Source of the DNA: CAVPEW01 sp963703565
GTDB taxonomy: Bacteria; Actinomycetota; Acidimicrobiia; Acidimicrobiales; VFJN01
NCBI GenBank assembly: GCA_963703565.1
Contig: CAVPEW010000030.1
Location: 62,001 to 126,000, forward strand
Direction of reading: 5' to 3'
Length of the DNA stretch: 64,000 nt
Shown here: piece after piece, positions 42,271 through 51,905 of the stretch
Layout of the letters: the number at the start of each line of letters is the position of its first letter
Numbering within the stretch: the stretch's first letter is position 1
Position numbers and translations under genes: made by a program
Notes under the pieces: generated by a model
The model's database searches: none
What the model saw: only the letters and a program-made list of their open reading frames with translations
Told to the model about the DNA's origin: nothing

Positions 42271-42844
42271 CCGGGCAACCCGAAGGCACAGGGCTCGAGC
42301 GAGTACACAGCTCGACGATCGATGGTGAGCCCTCCGGCCGGGATCGCCCCCGCCACACCCGAGTAGCGCACGCGGGCGAGCACCCCCACGTAGTCGGGCG
42401 CGGGGCGCGATCCCGATTGCGCGTGGAGGGACACCAGAACCGATCCGGCGACGGGGCCGCGCACGACCCGAAGTCTCCCGACGGGCGCGCCAGGTCCGAG
42501 GCAACGTAACGGTTGCACAGCCCCGCCACCGACGCTGTTCGACAGTCGGCGGGAACCGCTCCGTCCGCTGTCGTGGAGCGGTAGACGACCACGTAGTCCA
42601 GGGTCAGGTTTCGCGCCCCCGACAGCGTGGTCCTCAGGGCCTGTAGGCCCTCGAAGTCCGCGAGCGGCTCGTCGGCCAGATTCGCCGCTGATCGTCCCGA
42701 CTGTTGCACCGCTCGCTCCACGATCGTGGTCTGGCGCCACGCGTAGCCGTACTCCACGATCCCGACGAGTACGAGCGCCAGAAAGGACATCGCGATGGCC
42801 CCTTCGACCACCACTGCCCCCCTGTCACCACGGGAGCGCCTCAT
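42264..42844 (-). CDS. TadE-like pseudopilin (frame break near 42415)
   Basis: The N-terminus GDRGAVVVEGAIAMSFLALVLVGIVEYG is a TadE/pseudopilin segment, with a possible cleavage after Gly and Glu at +5. The body continues to DRFWCPSTR. The natural ending (PDYVGVLARVRYSG, RAVYSLEPC, stop 42264) is in a different frame. The sister gene upstream has an equivalent end, which supports the join. Removing two bases or adding one near 42412-42422 restores it. Repaired length is about 193 residues. The ATG overlaps the upstream stop. Confidence 0.75.
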
Positions 42845-43473
42845 CCCGTGAGTGCTCCCACTTCGATGCGGCTCACCGAGGCGTCCTCGATCGTGAGCTT
42901 GCTACCGAACAACCCCGTCACGTAGGGCCGTTCGAGGCGGATCCAGACACCCACGAACTCGATCGCGGCAACCGTCGGACCGTCCTTCCTGGTCGACGAG
43001 GGCCACGAACATGACACCGGGCTCCCAGGACACGCGAAGTAGCCGGCGTCCCCCGATTCGACGGCGAGGATCGCGGCCTCCGGGTCGTTGTACACATTGC
43101 AGGATCCCGTCACCGGCGTACCTGCCTTGCAGGCGCTCGGCACCTGGTCGCTGGGCTGCGTGCCGCCAGCGCCGGTGGGGTTCGAGCCTTTGAACACCAC
43201 GATCCGCTCGATGTGATCGGCCGGTATTGCCCCTGTGGCGGCGCGGATCGCTCGTATCACCTGGTAGTCGGGGCTCGAGCCGTCAGCGGAGTTCTGAGGG
43301 CCCATGAGCCCGCCGGTGCGAGCCCCGTCGCCGACCGCGTCGGAGATGATCTGGTAGTCCCGGATCAAGTACCCGCCCTCGATGACGGCGAAGAGCATCA
43401 CGAAGAAGACGGGGGCGAGCAACGCGGTCTCGACGAGGGCCGCACCGCGTTCGGATCGGTAGTGCCTGCTCAA
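42841..43473 (-). CDS. TadE-like pseudopilin
   Basis: About 210 residues. RSERGAALVETALLAPVFFVMLFAVIEGGYL is a textbook TadE opening: Gly before the cleavage site, then AALVE with Glu5. The remainder is extracellular, with paired Cys (SACKAGTPVTGSCNVYN, FACPGSPVSCSW), and ends FVGVWIRLERPYVTGLFG. The TTG at 43473 is chosen because it overlaps the flp stop as TTGA, the same coupling used elsewhere here. An in-frame ATG at 43566 would add a His-rich lead that is only the other reading of the flp tail. Confidence 0.8.
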   Translation of the reverse strand: MSRHYRSERGAALVETALLAPVFFVMLFAVIEGGYLIRDYQIISDAVGDGARTGGLMGPQNSADGSSPDYQVIRAIRAATGAIPADHIERIVVFKGSNPTGAGGTQPSDQVPSACKAGTPVTGSCNVYNDPEAAILAVESGDAGYFACPGSPVSCSWPSSTRKDGPTVAAIEFVGVWIRLERPYVTGLFGSKLTIEDASVSRIEVGALTG

Positions 43474-43781
43474 GGCACCGAGGAGGTCGTGCTGGCCGGG
43501 AGAGTGGTGACGGTGGTGGCCGTGATCGTCGAGGCCGTGGTGGTCGTGATAGGGCGCTTCTGGCACGACACCGGCGGCGGTCGGTCCGAGATGCAGTCGA
43601 ACTCGTTCGTGACCTCCGCCCTGGACTGGTCCTCCAAGCTGGCGAGTACGACGAGGAGGCCCACGACCAGCGCGACCAGGACGAGCGCGTACTCGACCAG
43701 CGTCGCTCCGGGGTCGCTCCGGGGGGAGTCCCCGCCCCGTTCGCCGGCGGCAGGAGGCCGATCGGCTGTCCGTTCCGTCAA
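43470..43781 (-). CDS. Flp-type prepilin-like small protein
   Basis: About 103 residues from TTG 43781, which has GGAG 6 nt upstream; a longer start at 43862 is possible. A 25-residue hydrophilic leader ends in DPG, then ATLVEYALVLVALVVGLLVVLA. The Gly cleavage site and Glu5-Tyr6 match Flp prepilins. The C-terminus is Thr-rich (ITTTTASTITATTVTT), unusual for Flp and perhaps a site for glycans. The prepilin peptidase TadV and the motor genes tadA/B/C are not in the window. Confidence 0.72.
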   Translation of the reverse strand: MTERTADRPPAAGERGGDSPRSDPGATLVEYALVLVALVVGLLVVLASLEDQSRAEVTNEFDCISDRPPPVSCQKRPITTTTASTITATTVTTLPASTTSSVP

Positions 43782-44022
43782 GCTAGGCTCCGTCGCAGAT
43801 TTGGGGCTGATCCCGGAGGACTCGCGTCCGAGCCGGCTGGGCTCAGGGAGGTGTATCGACAAAGGTACGTATGGCGTTAGGGGTTAGTCACCAAAAAGGA
43901 CTCGAAATGAGTCGATCGGCCTATCCGATTACTGCGCGTATCGGTTCAAACATCTGGATGCGCCTGACGGCACGTCGGCCTTCCGGCTATCGCGGCGGCG
44001 GAGGAGCGGATGGGATCCCCTC
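43782..44022. promoter_or_regulatory. Divergent control region between the Tad-like operon and the ECF sigma gene
   Basis: This 241-bp stretch is visibly more AT-rich than its surroundings (about 43860-43960). It holds two small inverted repeats with equal 5-nt arms and 5-nt loops: GACTC-gaaat-GAGTC at 43899-43913 and ATCGG-cctat-CCGAT at 43915-43929. They may bind a regulator. I saw no certain -35/-10 pair. Confidence 0.4.
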
Positions 44023-44595
44023 GTGGCCAACGACTCGGACGTGAGCTTCGAGGGCCTGCTCGCTCAGGCCAAGCGGGGCGTGGTATCGGCAAGCGAGACG
44101 ATCTATCGGCGATACTCGCCCCGAGTGGCCGCCTACTTGCGCTCGCAGCAAGCCGAAGACGTCGTGGGATTGACCAACGACGTCTTCCTCGTTGTGTTCA
44201 AGGAGATCGGCACCTTCTCGGGGTCGCGGAGTCAGTTCCGGTCCTGGCTCTTCACGATCGCCCATCGCCGGGTCATCGACGAGCGCCGACGCCGACACCG
44301 CCGGATGCGCTGGAGCGAGACCGTGCCGCTCGCCTCGGTGGACCCTGCGGCAGGCGACGTCGAGGAAGACGCCATGACAGAGCTGGCCGACACGGAGGTC
44401 AGGCGGATCCTCGCCGGGCTCACCGCTGACCAGCGCGATGTGCTGCTCCTTCGGGTCGTCGCGGACCTGCCGGTGGAGGAGGTCGCACGCGCTCTCGGCA
44501 AGGCACCTGGGGCCGTCCGCGGCATCCAGCACCGCGCTCTCGCCACTCTCCGCCGGCAGATGGCTCGAGACTCGGTTCCCCGCCCTGCGAGCTGA
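44023..44595 (+). CDS. ECF-type RNA polymerase sigma factor
   Basis: A 190-residue sigma-70 family factor with only regions 2 and 4. Region 2 is IYRRYSPRVAAYLRSQQAEDVVGLTNDVFLVVF, with SQFRSWLFTIAHRRVIDERRR. Region 4 is LTADQRDVLLLRVVADLPVEEVARALGKAPGAVRGIQHRAL. It should direct RNA polymerase to a small regulon. The GTG start at 44023 lacks a good ribosome site. It stands 10 bp before a membrane protein gene that could be its anti-sigma, and is divergent from the pilin operon, a likely target. Confidence 0.88.
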   Translation: MANDSDVSFEGLLAQAKRGVVSASETIYRRYSPRVAAYLRSQQAEDVVGLTNDVFLVVFKEIGTFSGSRSQFRSWLFTIAHRRVIDERRRRHRRMRWSETVPLASVDPAAGDVEEDAMTELADTEVRRILAGLTADQRDVLLLRVVADLPVEEVARALGKAPGAVRGIQHRALATLRRQMARDSVPRPAS

Positions 44596-44605
44596 TCGAT
44601 ACGAC

Positions 44606-45352
44606 ATGAGCCGCCCGAAACCCCGCGATAGCCTCGACGAGCCCACGAGTACGGACCTCGCACTCCTGGTGCAAGCGCTTCGCAGGGCGGCCGACCAGGA
44701 GCCCGTTCCACCCATGAGCGAGGAACTGGTGCGCCTCCTGCGCGCCCGGCCAGCGGAGGGCCAGCGAGTCGGGCGCGTGAGGCCGCGGCGCCTCGCCGAG
44801 CGCGTGACGGTGACGGTGACGGTGACGGTGACGGTGTGCATAGCGCTGGTGTCGACCGGATGGTTGGCCGCCCACGAAGCGCTACCACCAACCGTGCAGC
44901 GGGTCGCCGCCGCGGCAGCCAGAGTCGTCGGGGTGGACCTGACTCCGGACGACGAACTCCACCAGCGCGTCGAAGGATCGGGCGCACCGCTCGAAGACAG
45001 CGACCGAGGAGCCGCCGGGTCGAACCCCCGTGACCCGTCCGTGGTAGACGAGCCCGACCCCCATGACGCTCGCCCGTCGGATGGTACGAAACCGCCTGCC
45101 GGCGGCCCCCCGAGCGAGGTCGGATCGGCCCCACCAGGGCACAGCAACGCACCAGGCCAGACCGGTCAGAGCCCACCAGGGCACAGCAACGCACCAGGCC
45201 AGACCGGTCAGAGCCCACCAGGGCACAGCAACGCACCAGGCCAGACCGGTCAGAGCCCACCAGGGCACAGCAACGCACCAGGCCAGACCGGTCAGAGCCC
45301 ACCAGGGCACAGCAACGCACCAGGTCAGGGAGAGGGCGCCACGACGCCCTGA
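44606..45352 (+). CDS. Single-pass membrane protein with Pro/Gly/Ser repeats, possible anti-sigma factor
   Basis: A 248-residue protein. The cytoplasmic part (1-66) is charged and helical (LALLVQALRRAADQEPVPPM), the membrane helix (about 67-90) begins VTVTVTVTVTV, and an outer part contains PPTVQRVAAAAARVVGVDL. The last third is low-complexity, with five copies of a 14-residue unit starting PPGHSNAPGQ. ECF partners with a cytoplasmic N-terminus and one helix are usually anti-sigma factors, but no zinc-binding HxxxCxxC motif is seen, so the role is inferred from position only. Confidence 0.65.
   Translation: MSRPKPRDSLDEPTSTDLALLVQALRRAADQEPVPPMSEELVRLLRARPAEGQRVGRVRPRRLAERVTVTVTVTVTVCIALVSTGWLAAHEALPPTVQRVAAAAARVVGVDLTPDDELHQRVEGSGAPLEDSDRGAAGSNPRDPSVVDEPDPHDARPSDGTKPPAGGPPSEVGSAPPGHSNAPGQTGQSPPGHSNAPGQTGQSPPGHSNAPGQTGQSPPGHSNAPGQTGQSPPGHSNAPGQGEGATTP
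44804..44836 (+). repeat. Hexanucleotide tandem repeat encoding a membrane helix
   Basis: GTGACG is repeated five times plus a final GTG. It encodes the Val-Thr start of the membrane helix in the sigma partner gene. Copy change would lengthen or shorten the helix by two residues per unit. Confidence 0.85.
45131..45325 (+). repeat. Five tandem 42-bp repeats at the 3' end of the sigma partner gene
   Basis: Units start at 45131, 45173, 45215, 45257 and 45299; the last is partial. The copies appear identical. Each encodes 14 residues, PPGHSNAPGQTGQS. Confidence 0.92.
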
Positions 45353-45396
45353 GGACGCCGCCGGGAGCCTCTTGGGGGGCATACGTTGCCGGCGCG

Positions 45397-45428
45397 ACGG
45401 AGGCCGGGCCCTGCGGCCCGGCCTCCGT
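45397..45428. terminator. Bidirectional terminator hairpin between the sigma partner gene and hppA
   Basis: A perfect 14-bp stem (ACGGAGGCCGGGCC at 45397-45410 with 45415-45428) and CTGC loop between convergent genes; no T-tract. Confidence 0.65.
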
Positions 45429-45461
45429 AGTCGTGGTCCAGGCCCGACAGCGGGCCGACGG

Positions 45462-47851
<2,390 letters not shown>

Positions 47852-47855
<4 letters not shown>

Positions 47856-48586
47856 ACGTTGTTCCTCTGGGTCTCGGGGGCGCCATCGCGCCCTCGGCTG
47901 GTGGTGGGGGTCTGGTCCGGCCCGAGCGTGCGCCGGGTGACGAAGATCTGGCGGGCGACGCGCTCACCCAAGGTGCGGTCGGCGCCGCCGACCGAGACCA
48001 CGAGCGGGCCGTCGAAGGGGTGCTTCTCGCGCACCTCGACCTCGACGCCGGGCACGAGTCCCAGCGTGGCGAGGAAGGCGACCAGCGCCGGATCGGTGGA
48101 CCCGGACAGGGCGACCTCGGCCACCTCGCCCGGCTCGAGCGCGTAGAGCTCGGGCATGGTGGGCAGCTCATTGCTGTCCACGGCTGGGATCGGGAAGCCG
48201 TGGGGGCACGTCGCCGGGCGGTGCAGCGCCACGTACAGTCGCTCGAGCACCTCGTCGGGCAGCTCGTGCTCGAAGGCGACGGCGAGCTCGTCCGCCTCGT
48301 TCCAGGCGTAGCCGAGCATGTCGGCGAGGAACCGCTCGACGATGCGGTGGCGCCGGATCGCCACCGCGGCCGCATGGCGGCCCTCGATGGTGAAGGTGAC
48401 GCCCTGGTAGGGGCGGTGGTCGAGGAAGCCCCGGTCGGCGAGCCGCTTCACGGTCGTGGTGACCGTGCCGGGCGACAGGCCGAGCACGTCGGCGAGGCGA
48501 CCGGTGTGAGCCTCCGAGCCGTCACGGGTCACCCGATAGATGGCCTTGAGGGTCTCTCGCTCGGACTTGGAGAGGGCCTGGTCCAC
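47852..48586 (-). CDS. DtxR/MntR-family metal-dependent repressor
   Basis: About 244 residues in three domains: a winged helix (LSKSERETLKAIYRV, HTGRLADVLGLSPGTVTTTVKRLADRGFLDHRPYQG), a dimer and metal domain (RRHRIVERFLADMLGYAWNEADELAVAFEHELPDEVLERL, with the His/Glu/Cys ligands; Cys in CPHGFP), and a C-terminal FeoA/SH3-like domain. The metal could be Fe2+ or Mn2+; ligand choice alone does not decide. GTG start by domain fit. Its stop overlaps the hppA ATG. Confidence 0.88.
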
Positions 48587-48693
48587 GACTGGCTTTCGGA
48601 GCGTCGAAATCCTGGCTTCGGGGTAGCGCAGGATGGGCCGGGCGAGTCCACCAGACCAGCCGGGTCGGTGCAAAATGATGGCGCGGCGGTGCC

Positions 48694-50562
48694 TCAGCCC
48701 GGCAGGCGCTCAGCCGCGGTTCGCACCAGCGTGCGGTACAGGTCGGCGTAGAGGCCCCCCGCGGCGAGCAGCTCCTCGTGGGTCCCACGCTGCACGATCC
48801 GTCCCCGGTCGAGCACCAGGATCTGATCGGCGGCCGTGATCGTCGACAGGCGGTGCGCGATGACGAGGCTGGTACGCCCGGACAGCGCCTCCGCGAGCGC
48901 TGCCTGGACTGCCGCCTCGTTGTCGGAGTCGAGGTGGCTCGTGGCCTCGTCGAGGATCACCACGGCGGGGTCCTTGAGCAGCATCCGTGCGATGGCGAGG
49001 CGTTGCTTCTCGCCTCCCGACAGCCGGTAGCCCCTCTCGCCCACGATCGTGGCGTACCCCTCGGGCAGGGCGGCGATCACGTCGTGGATCTGAGCCGCCC
49101 TGCAGGCGGCGACGAGCTCGTCGTCGAGGGCGTCGGGGCGAGCGAAGCGCAAGTTCGCGGCGACGCTCTCATGGAACAGGTGCGGGTCCTGGCTCACCAC
49201 GCCGACCGCGCCCCGCAGGCTCTGCTGGGTGAGGTCGCGCACGTCGTGGCCATCGATGCGCACAGCCCCACCGGTCACGTCGTAGAGCCGCGGCACGAGA
49301 CCCGACAGGGTGGTCTTGCCTGCCCCCGAGGGCCCGACCAGGGCCACGAGCTGGCCGGGCTCGATGGTCGCCGACACCCCGTGCAGCACCAAGGGGGCGA
49401 CCGCGGGTGACGGCCCGGGCACCTCTGCCTCGAGGCTGGCGACCACGGTGCCGGCCGGGTAGGCGAAGCGGACGTCGTCGAGATCGATCCTGCCCGCAGG
49501 GTCGACCAGGTCCACGGCGCCGGGCCGGTCGACGAGCGGGTTGGGGGCGTCGAGCACCTCGAACACCCGGTCGAAGGACACCAGGGCGGTCATGACGTCC
49601 ACTCGGGCGTTGGTCAACGCCGTCAACGGTGCGTAGATCCTGGTGACGAAGGTGCCCAGAGCCACGAGGGTGCCGACCGAGATGGACCCGTCGATCACGG
49701 CCAGACCTCCCAGCCAGTACACCGCGGCGGTGGCCAGGGACCCGACCAGCGTGAGGGCCACGAAGAAGGTGCGACCCAGCACGGCGGACTCGACCCCGGT
49801 GCGGCGGACCCCGTCGGCGTGGCGGGCGAACGCCGCGGTCTCCTGATCCGGCCTGCCGAACAGCTTGACCAGCTGCGCGCCGGCCACGTTGAACCGCTCG
49901 GTCATCGTGGTGTTCATCGCCGAGTTGAGGTTCATCTGCTCCCGGGTGATGGCCTGGAGCCGGCGCCCGACCCGGCGGGCGGGAACCAGGAACACGGGCA
50001 ACAGCACCACGGTGAGCACGGCGAAGCGCCAATCCAACGCCACGATCACGGCCAGGTTGGCCACCAACACCACCACGTTGGACACCACCGCGCCCAGCGT
50101 GCCGGTCAGGGCGCGCTGGGCGCCGATCACGTCGTTGTTCAACCGGCTGGTCAGCGCACCGGTCTGGGTACGGGTGAAGAACGAGATCGGCAGGCGCTGG
50201 ACGTGGTCGAAGACCGCCACCCGCAGGTCGAAGATGACGCCCTCACCGATGCGCGACGACAGCCACCGCTCCGCCAGGGCCAGCGCCGCGTCGGCCAGGG
50301 CGGCCGCCACGATCAGCGCCCCGAGGACCGCCAGCGCGCCCCGATCCTGATCGGGCACGGCGTGGTCGAGGATCTCACGTAGCAGCAGCGGCGGCGCCAG
50401 GCTCACCAGCGCGGCTGCGACGATGACGCCCAGGAAGCCGATCAGCATCGCCCGGTAGGGGCGTGCGAAGGTCAGTACCCGGCGCACGGCACCCCTCTCG
50501 AGGGTCACCCCTGCGACCGCTTCGGGATCGGCCCCGATCAGCCGGTGGGGAGGCATGCGCAC
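48694..50562 (-). CDS. ABC exporter, fused permease and ATPase (MsbA/MDR type)
   Basis: About 622 residues. Six membrane helices (about 35-310) carry the exporter motif RLNNDVIGAQRAL. The ATPase has Walker A GPSGAGKTTL, Q-loop VSQDPHLFHES, signature LSGGEKQRLAIAR, Walker B VVILDEATSHLD and switch His in VIAHRLSTI. It is expected to act as a dimer exporting a lipid or hydrophobic compound. A GTG at 50562 is preferred over the GTG just upstream because TACGCT ends 6 nt before it. Confidence 0.92.
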   Translation of the reverse strand: MRMPPHRLIGADPEAVAGVTLERGAVRRVLTFARPYRAMLIGFLGVIVAAALVSLAPPLLLREILDHAVPDQDRGALAVLGALIVAAALADAALALAERWLSSRIGEGVIFDLRVAVFDHVQRLPISFFTRTQTGALTSRLNNDVIGAQRALTGTLGAVVSNVVVLVANLAVIVALDWRFAVLTVVLLPVFLVPARRVGRRLQAITREQMNLNSAMNTTMTERFNVAGAQLVKLFGRPDQETAAFARHADGVRRTGVESAVLGRTFFVALTLVGSLATAAVYWLGGLAVIDGSISVGTLVALGTFVTRIYAPLTALTNARVDVMTALVSFDRVFEVLDAPNPLVDRPGAVDLVDPAGRIDLDDVRFAYPAGTVVASLEAEVPGPSPAVAPLVLHGVSATIEPGQLVALVGPSGAGKTTLSGLVPRLYDVTGGAVRIDGHDVRDLTQQSLRGAVGVVSQDPHLFHESVAANLRFARPDALDDELVAACRAAQIHDVIAALPEGYATIVGERGYRLSGGEKQRLAIARMLLKDPAVVILDEATSHLDSDNEAAVQAALAEALSGRTSLVIAHRLSTITAADQILVLDRGRIVQRGTHEELLAAGGLYADLYRTLVRTAAERLPG

Positions 50563-50568
50563 CACCGC

Positions 50569-50574
50569 AGCGTA
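50569..50574 (-). promoter_or_regulatory. TANNNT -10 hexamer for the ABC exporter
   Basis: TACGCT on the minus strand, 6 nt before the GTG at 50562; leaderless type. Confidence 0.45.
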
Positions 50575-50653
50575 GGGGCCTCGGACAACACCTCCCCCGG
50601 CCCTACCCGGCGGCGCACCGCGACCACGGAGGGCGCGTATCGGCAGTGGGCCC

Positions 50654-50682
50654 TTCCACCTTGAGCGTTTTCTCGCTACGTT
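50654..50682 (+). promoter_or_regulatory. Possible promoter for the secreted protein gene
   Basis: TTCCAC (50654-50659) and TACGTT (50677-50682) are 17 bp apart. Transcription starting near 50690 would give a short leader to the GTG at 50715. Confidence 0.35.
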
Positions 50683-50714
50683 GCGTGCTCAACAAAGTCG
50701 GGCGACGAAAGCGG

Positions 50715-51905
50715 GTGGATGAAGTGGGACGATCTCCTCGACGGCGCAGCAGCGCCGTCCTGATCGCTGCTGCCGCTCTGGCGGCGGTGGCACTGCCGGC
50801 CAGCAGCGGTACCGGCCCCGAGCCGACCTACACGGCGGGCGCGTTCCCCGGTGACGGGGGTGTGATCCGGCTCCACACGGGCCAGGACGACTACGTCCGC
50901 GTCGATCCCGCAGGGGCCGCGACCGGCACCCCGCAACCGTTGAGCGCCACACGTTGCGAGCTGTCTGCGCCGCTGCCGAGCGCGTTGACCTTCGCCGCGA
51001 CCGGTCGCAGCTCCGTCGGGTTCATCCAGGACGCGATCGGCCTGCGGGCCAGAGGCGAGGGTCAGGGCACCTCGTGCGGCCAGGTCAACGGCAGCGGCGA
51101 GGCGCTGGTGGTCTCGACGCCGGGCAAGGCGATGGACTTCGCAGAGCTCGACATCGAGGGCAAGTTCGGTGCCACCGTCGTGGCGGCCCTGTACCGGGGC
51201 ACAGAGCTGGTGACCACCCAGACATTGGCCAGCGGAGGGCCCGACTCGGGTCCCGACTCGAGCGACGGCGACAACTTCCGCTGGCGGGTCGGCACGCCGG
51301 TGGGCTCGACCGCCACGGTGTACTTCGACCAGATCCGACTCAGCGTGTCGCCGTCCACGCCCGACGGTGCGTTCTCCCTCGAAGGAGGCGCTGACGGCAC
51401 CGCACCCGAACCCGGTGGCCTCGGCTCGACGTTGGCCACCTCCGACTCGCTGTTCCACTACGTGTCCATCGACGGCTTCCTCACCTGCGGAGGAGCCCCC
51501 ACGGTCGAAGGTGACGGCACCTCGGTCCCGATGGCCTCGATCCGGCTGCTGGCCAGCGAGGGCTGCGAGTCGCTGCCCTACAACCTCGAGGTAGGAGTCG
51601 ACGGCAACGGTTGGAACACCGTGACCTTCGAGAAGGCCGCCGACGGCGACGAGAGGTTCTCGGCCACCCTGACCTGGACGCCCGAAGAGGCCGCCTACCC
51701 GGTGTCGCCCACCAAGATCGACTACGGGCTTGGCGACGGGCCCCACCTCCTGCAGTGGTGCAGCGTCGACGGCAACGGCACCCCGACCGCACCCGAGGGT
51801 GAGCCGTGGTGCCTGACCAGCCACACCTCGACCCTGCTGCCCAGCGGGGAGATGCAGGTCGTCGAGACCCTGTTGGGGTCGGGCGACCCGTTCAGCTTCC
51901 GCTGA
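50715..51905 (+). CDS. Secreted protein of unknown function
   Basis: About 396 residues with a signal peptide (RSPRRRSSAVLIAAAALAAVALPASS) and no membrane anchor or sortase signal. The mature part looks like one or two beta-rich domains: a carbohydrate-binding-like stretch (AMDFAELDIEGKFGATVVAALYRG) and VYFDQIRLSVSPS suggest a jelly-roll, but I do not recognise the family. Several spaced Cys (FLTCGG, SEGCES, QWCSVDGNG, PWCLTS) could pair. It converges on the cyclase gene and overlaps it by 14 bp. Confidence 0.7.
   Translation: MDEVGRSPRRRSSAVLIAAAALAAVALPASSGTGPEPTYTAGAFPGDGGVIRLHTGQDDYVRVDPAGAATGTPQPLSATRCELSAPLPSALTFAATGRSSVGFIQDAIGLRARGEGQGTSCGQVNGSGEALVVSTPGKAMDFAELDIEGKFGATVVAALYRGTELVTTQTLASGGPDSGPDSSDGDNFRWRVGTPVGSTATVYFDQIRLSVSPSTPDGAFSLEGGADGTAPEPGGLGSTLATSDSLFHYVSIDGFLTCGGAPTVEGDGTSVPMASIRLLASEGCESLPYNLEVGVDGNGWNTVTFEKAADGDERFSATLTWTPEEAAYPVSPTKIDYGLGDGPHLLQWCSVDGNGTPTAPEGEPWCLTSHTSTLLPSGEMQVVETLLGSGDPFSFR

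Noticed and set aside
43474..43566. His-rich N-terminal extension of the first TadE-like protein
   Set aside because: It is the other-frame reading of the Thr-rich pilin tail; a TTG overlapping the upstream stop gives a normal TadE start.
45131..45325. 42-bp repeat array considered as CRISPR
   Set aside because: Repeats are direct and contiguous with no unique spacers, are in frame and coding, and no cas genes are present.
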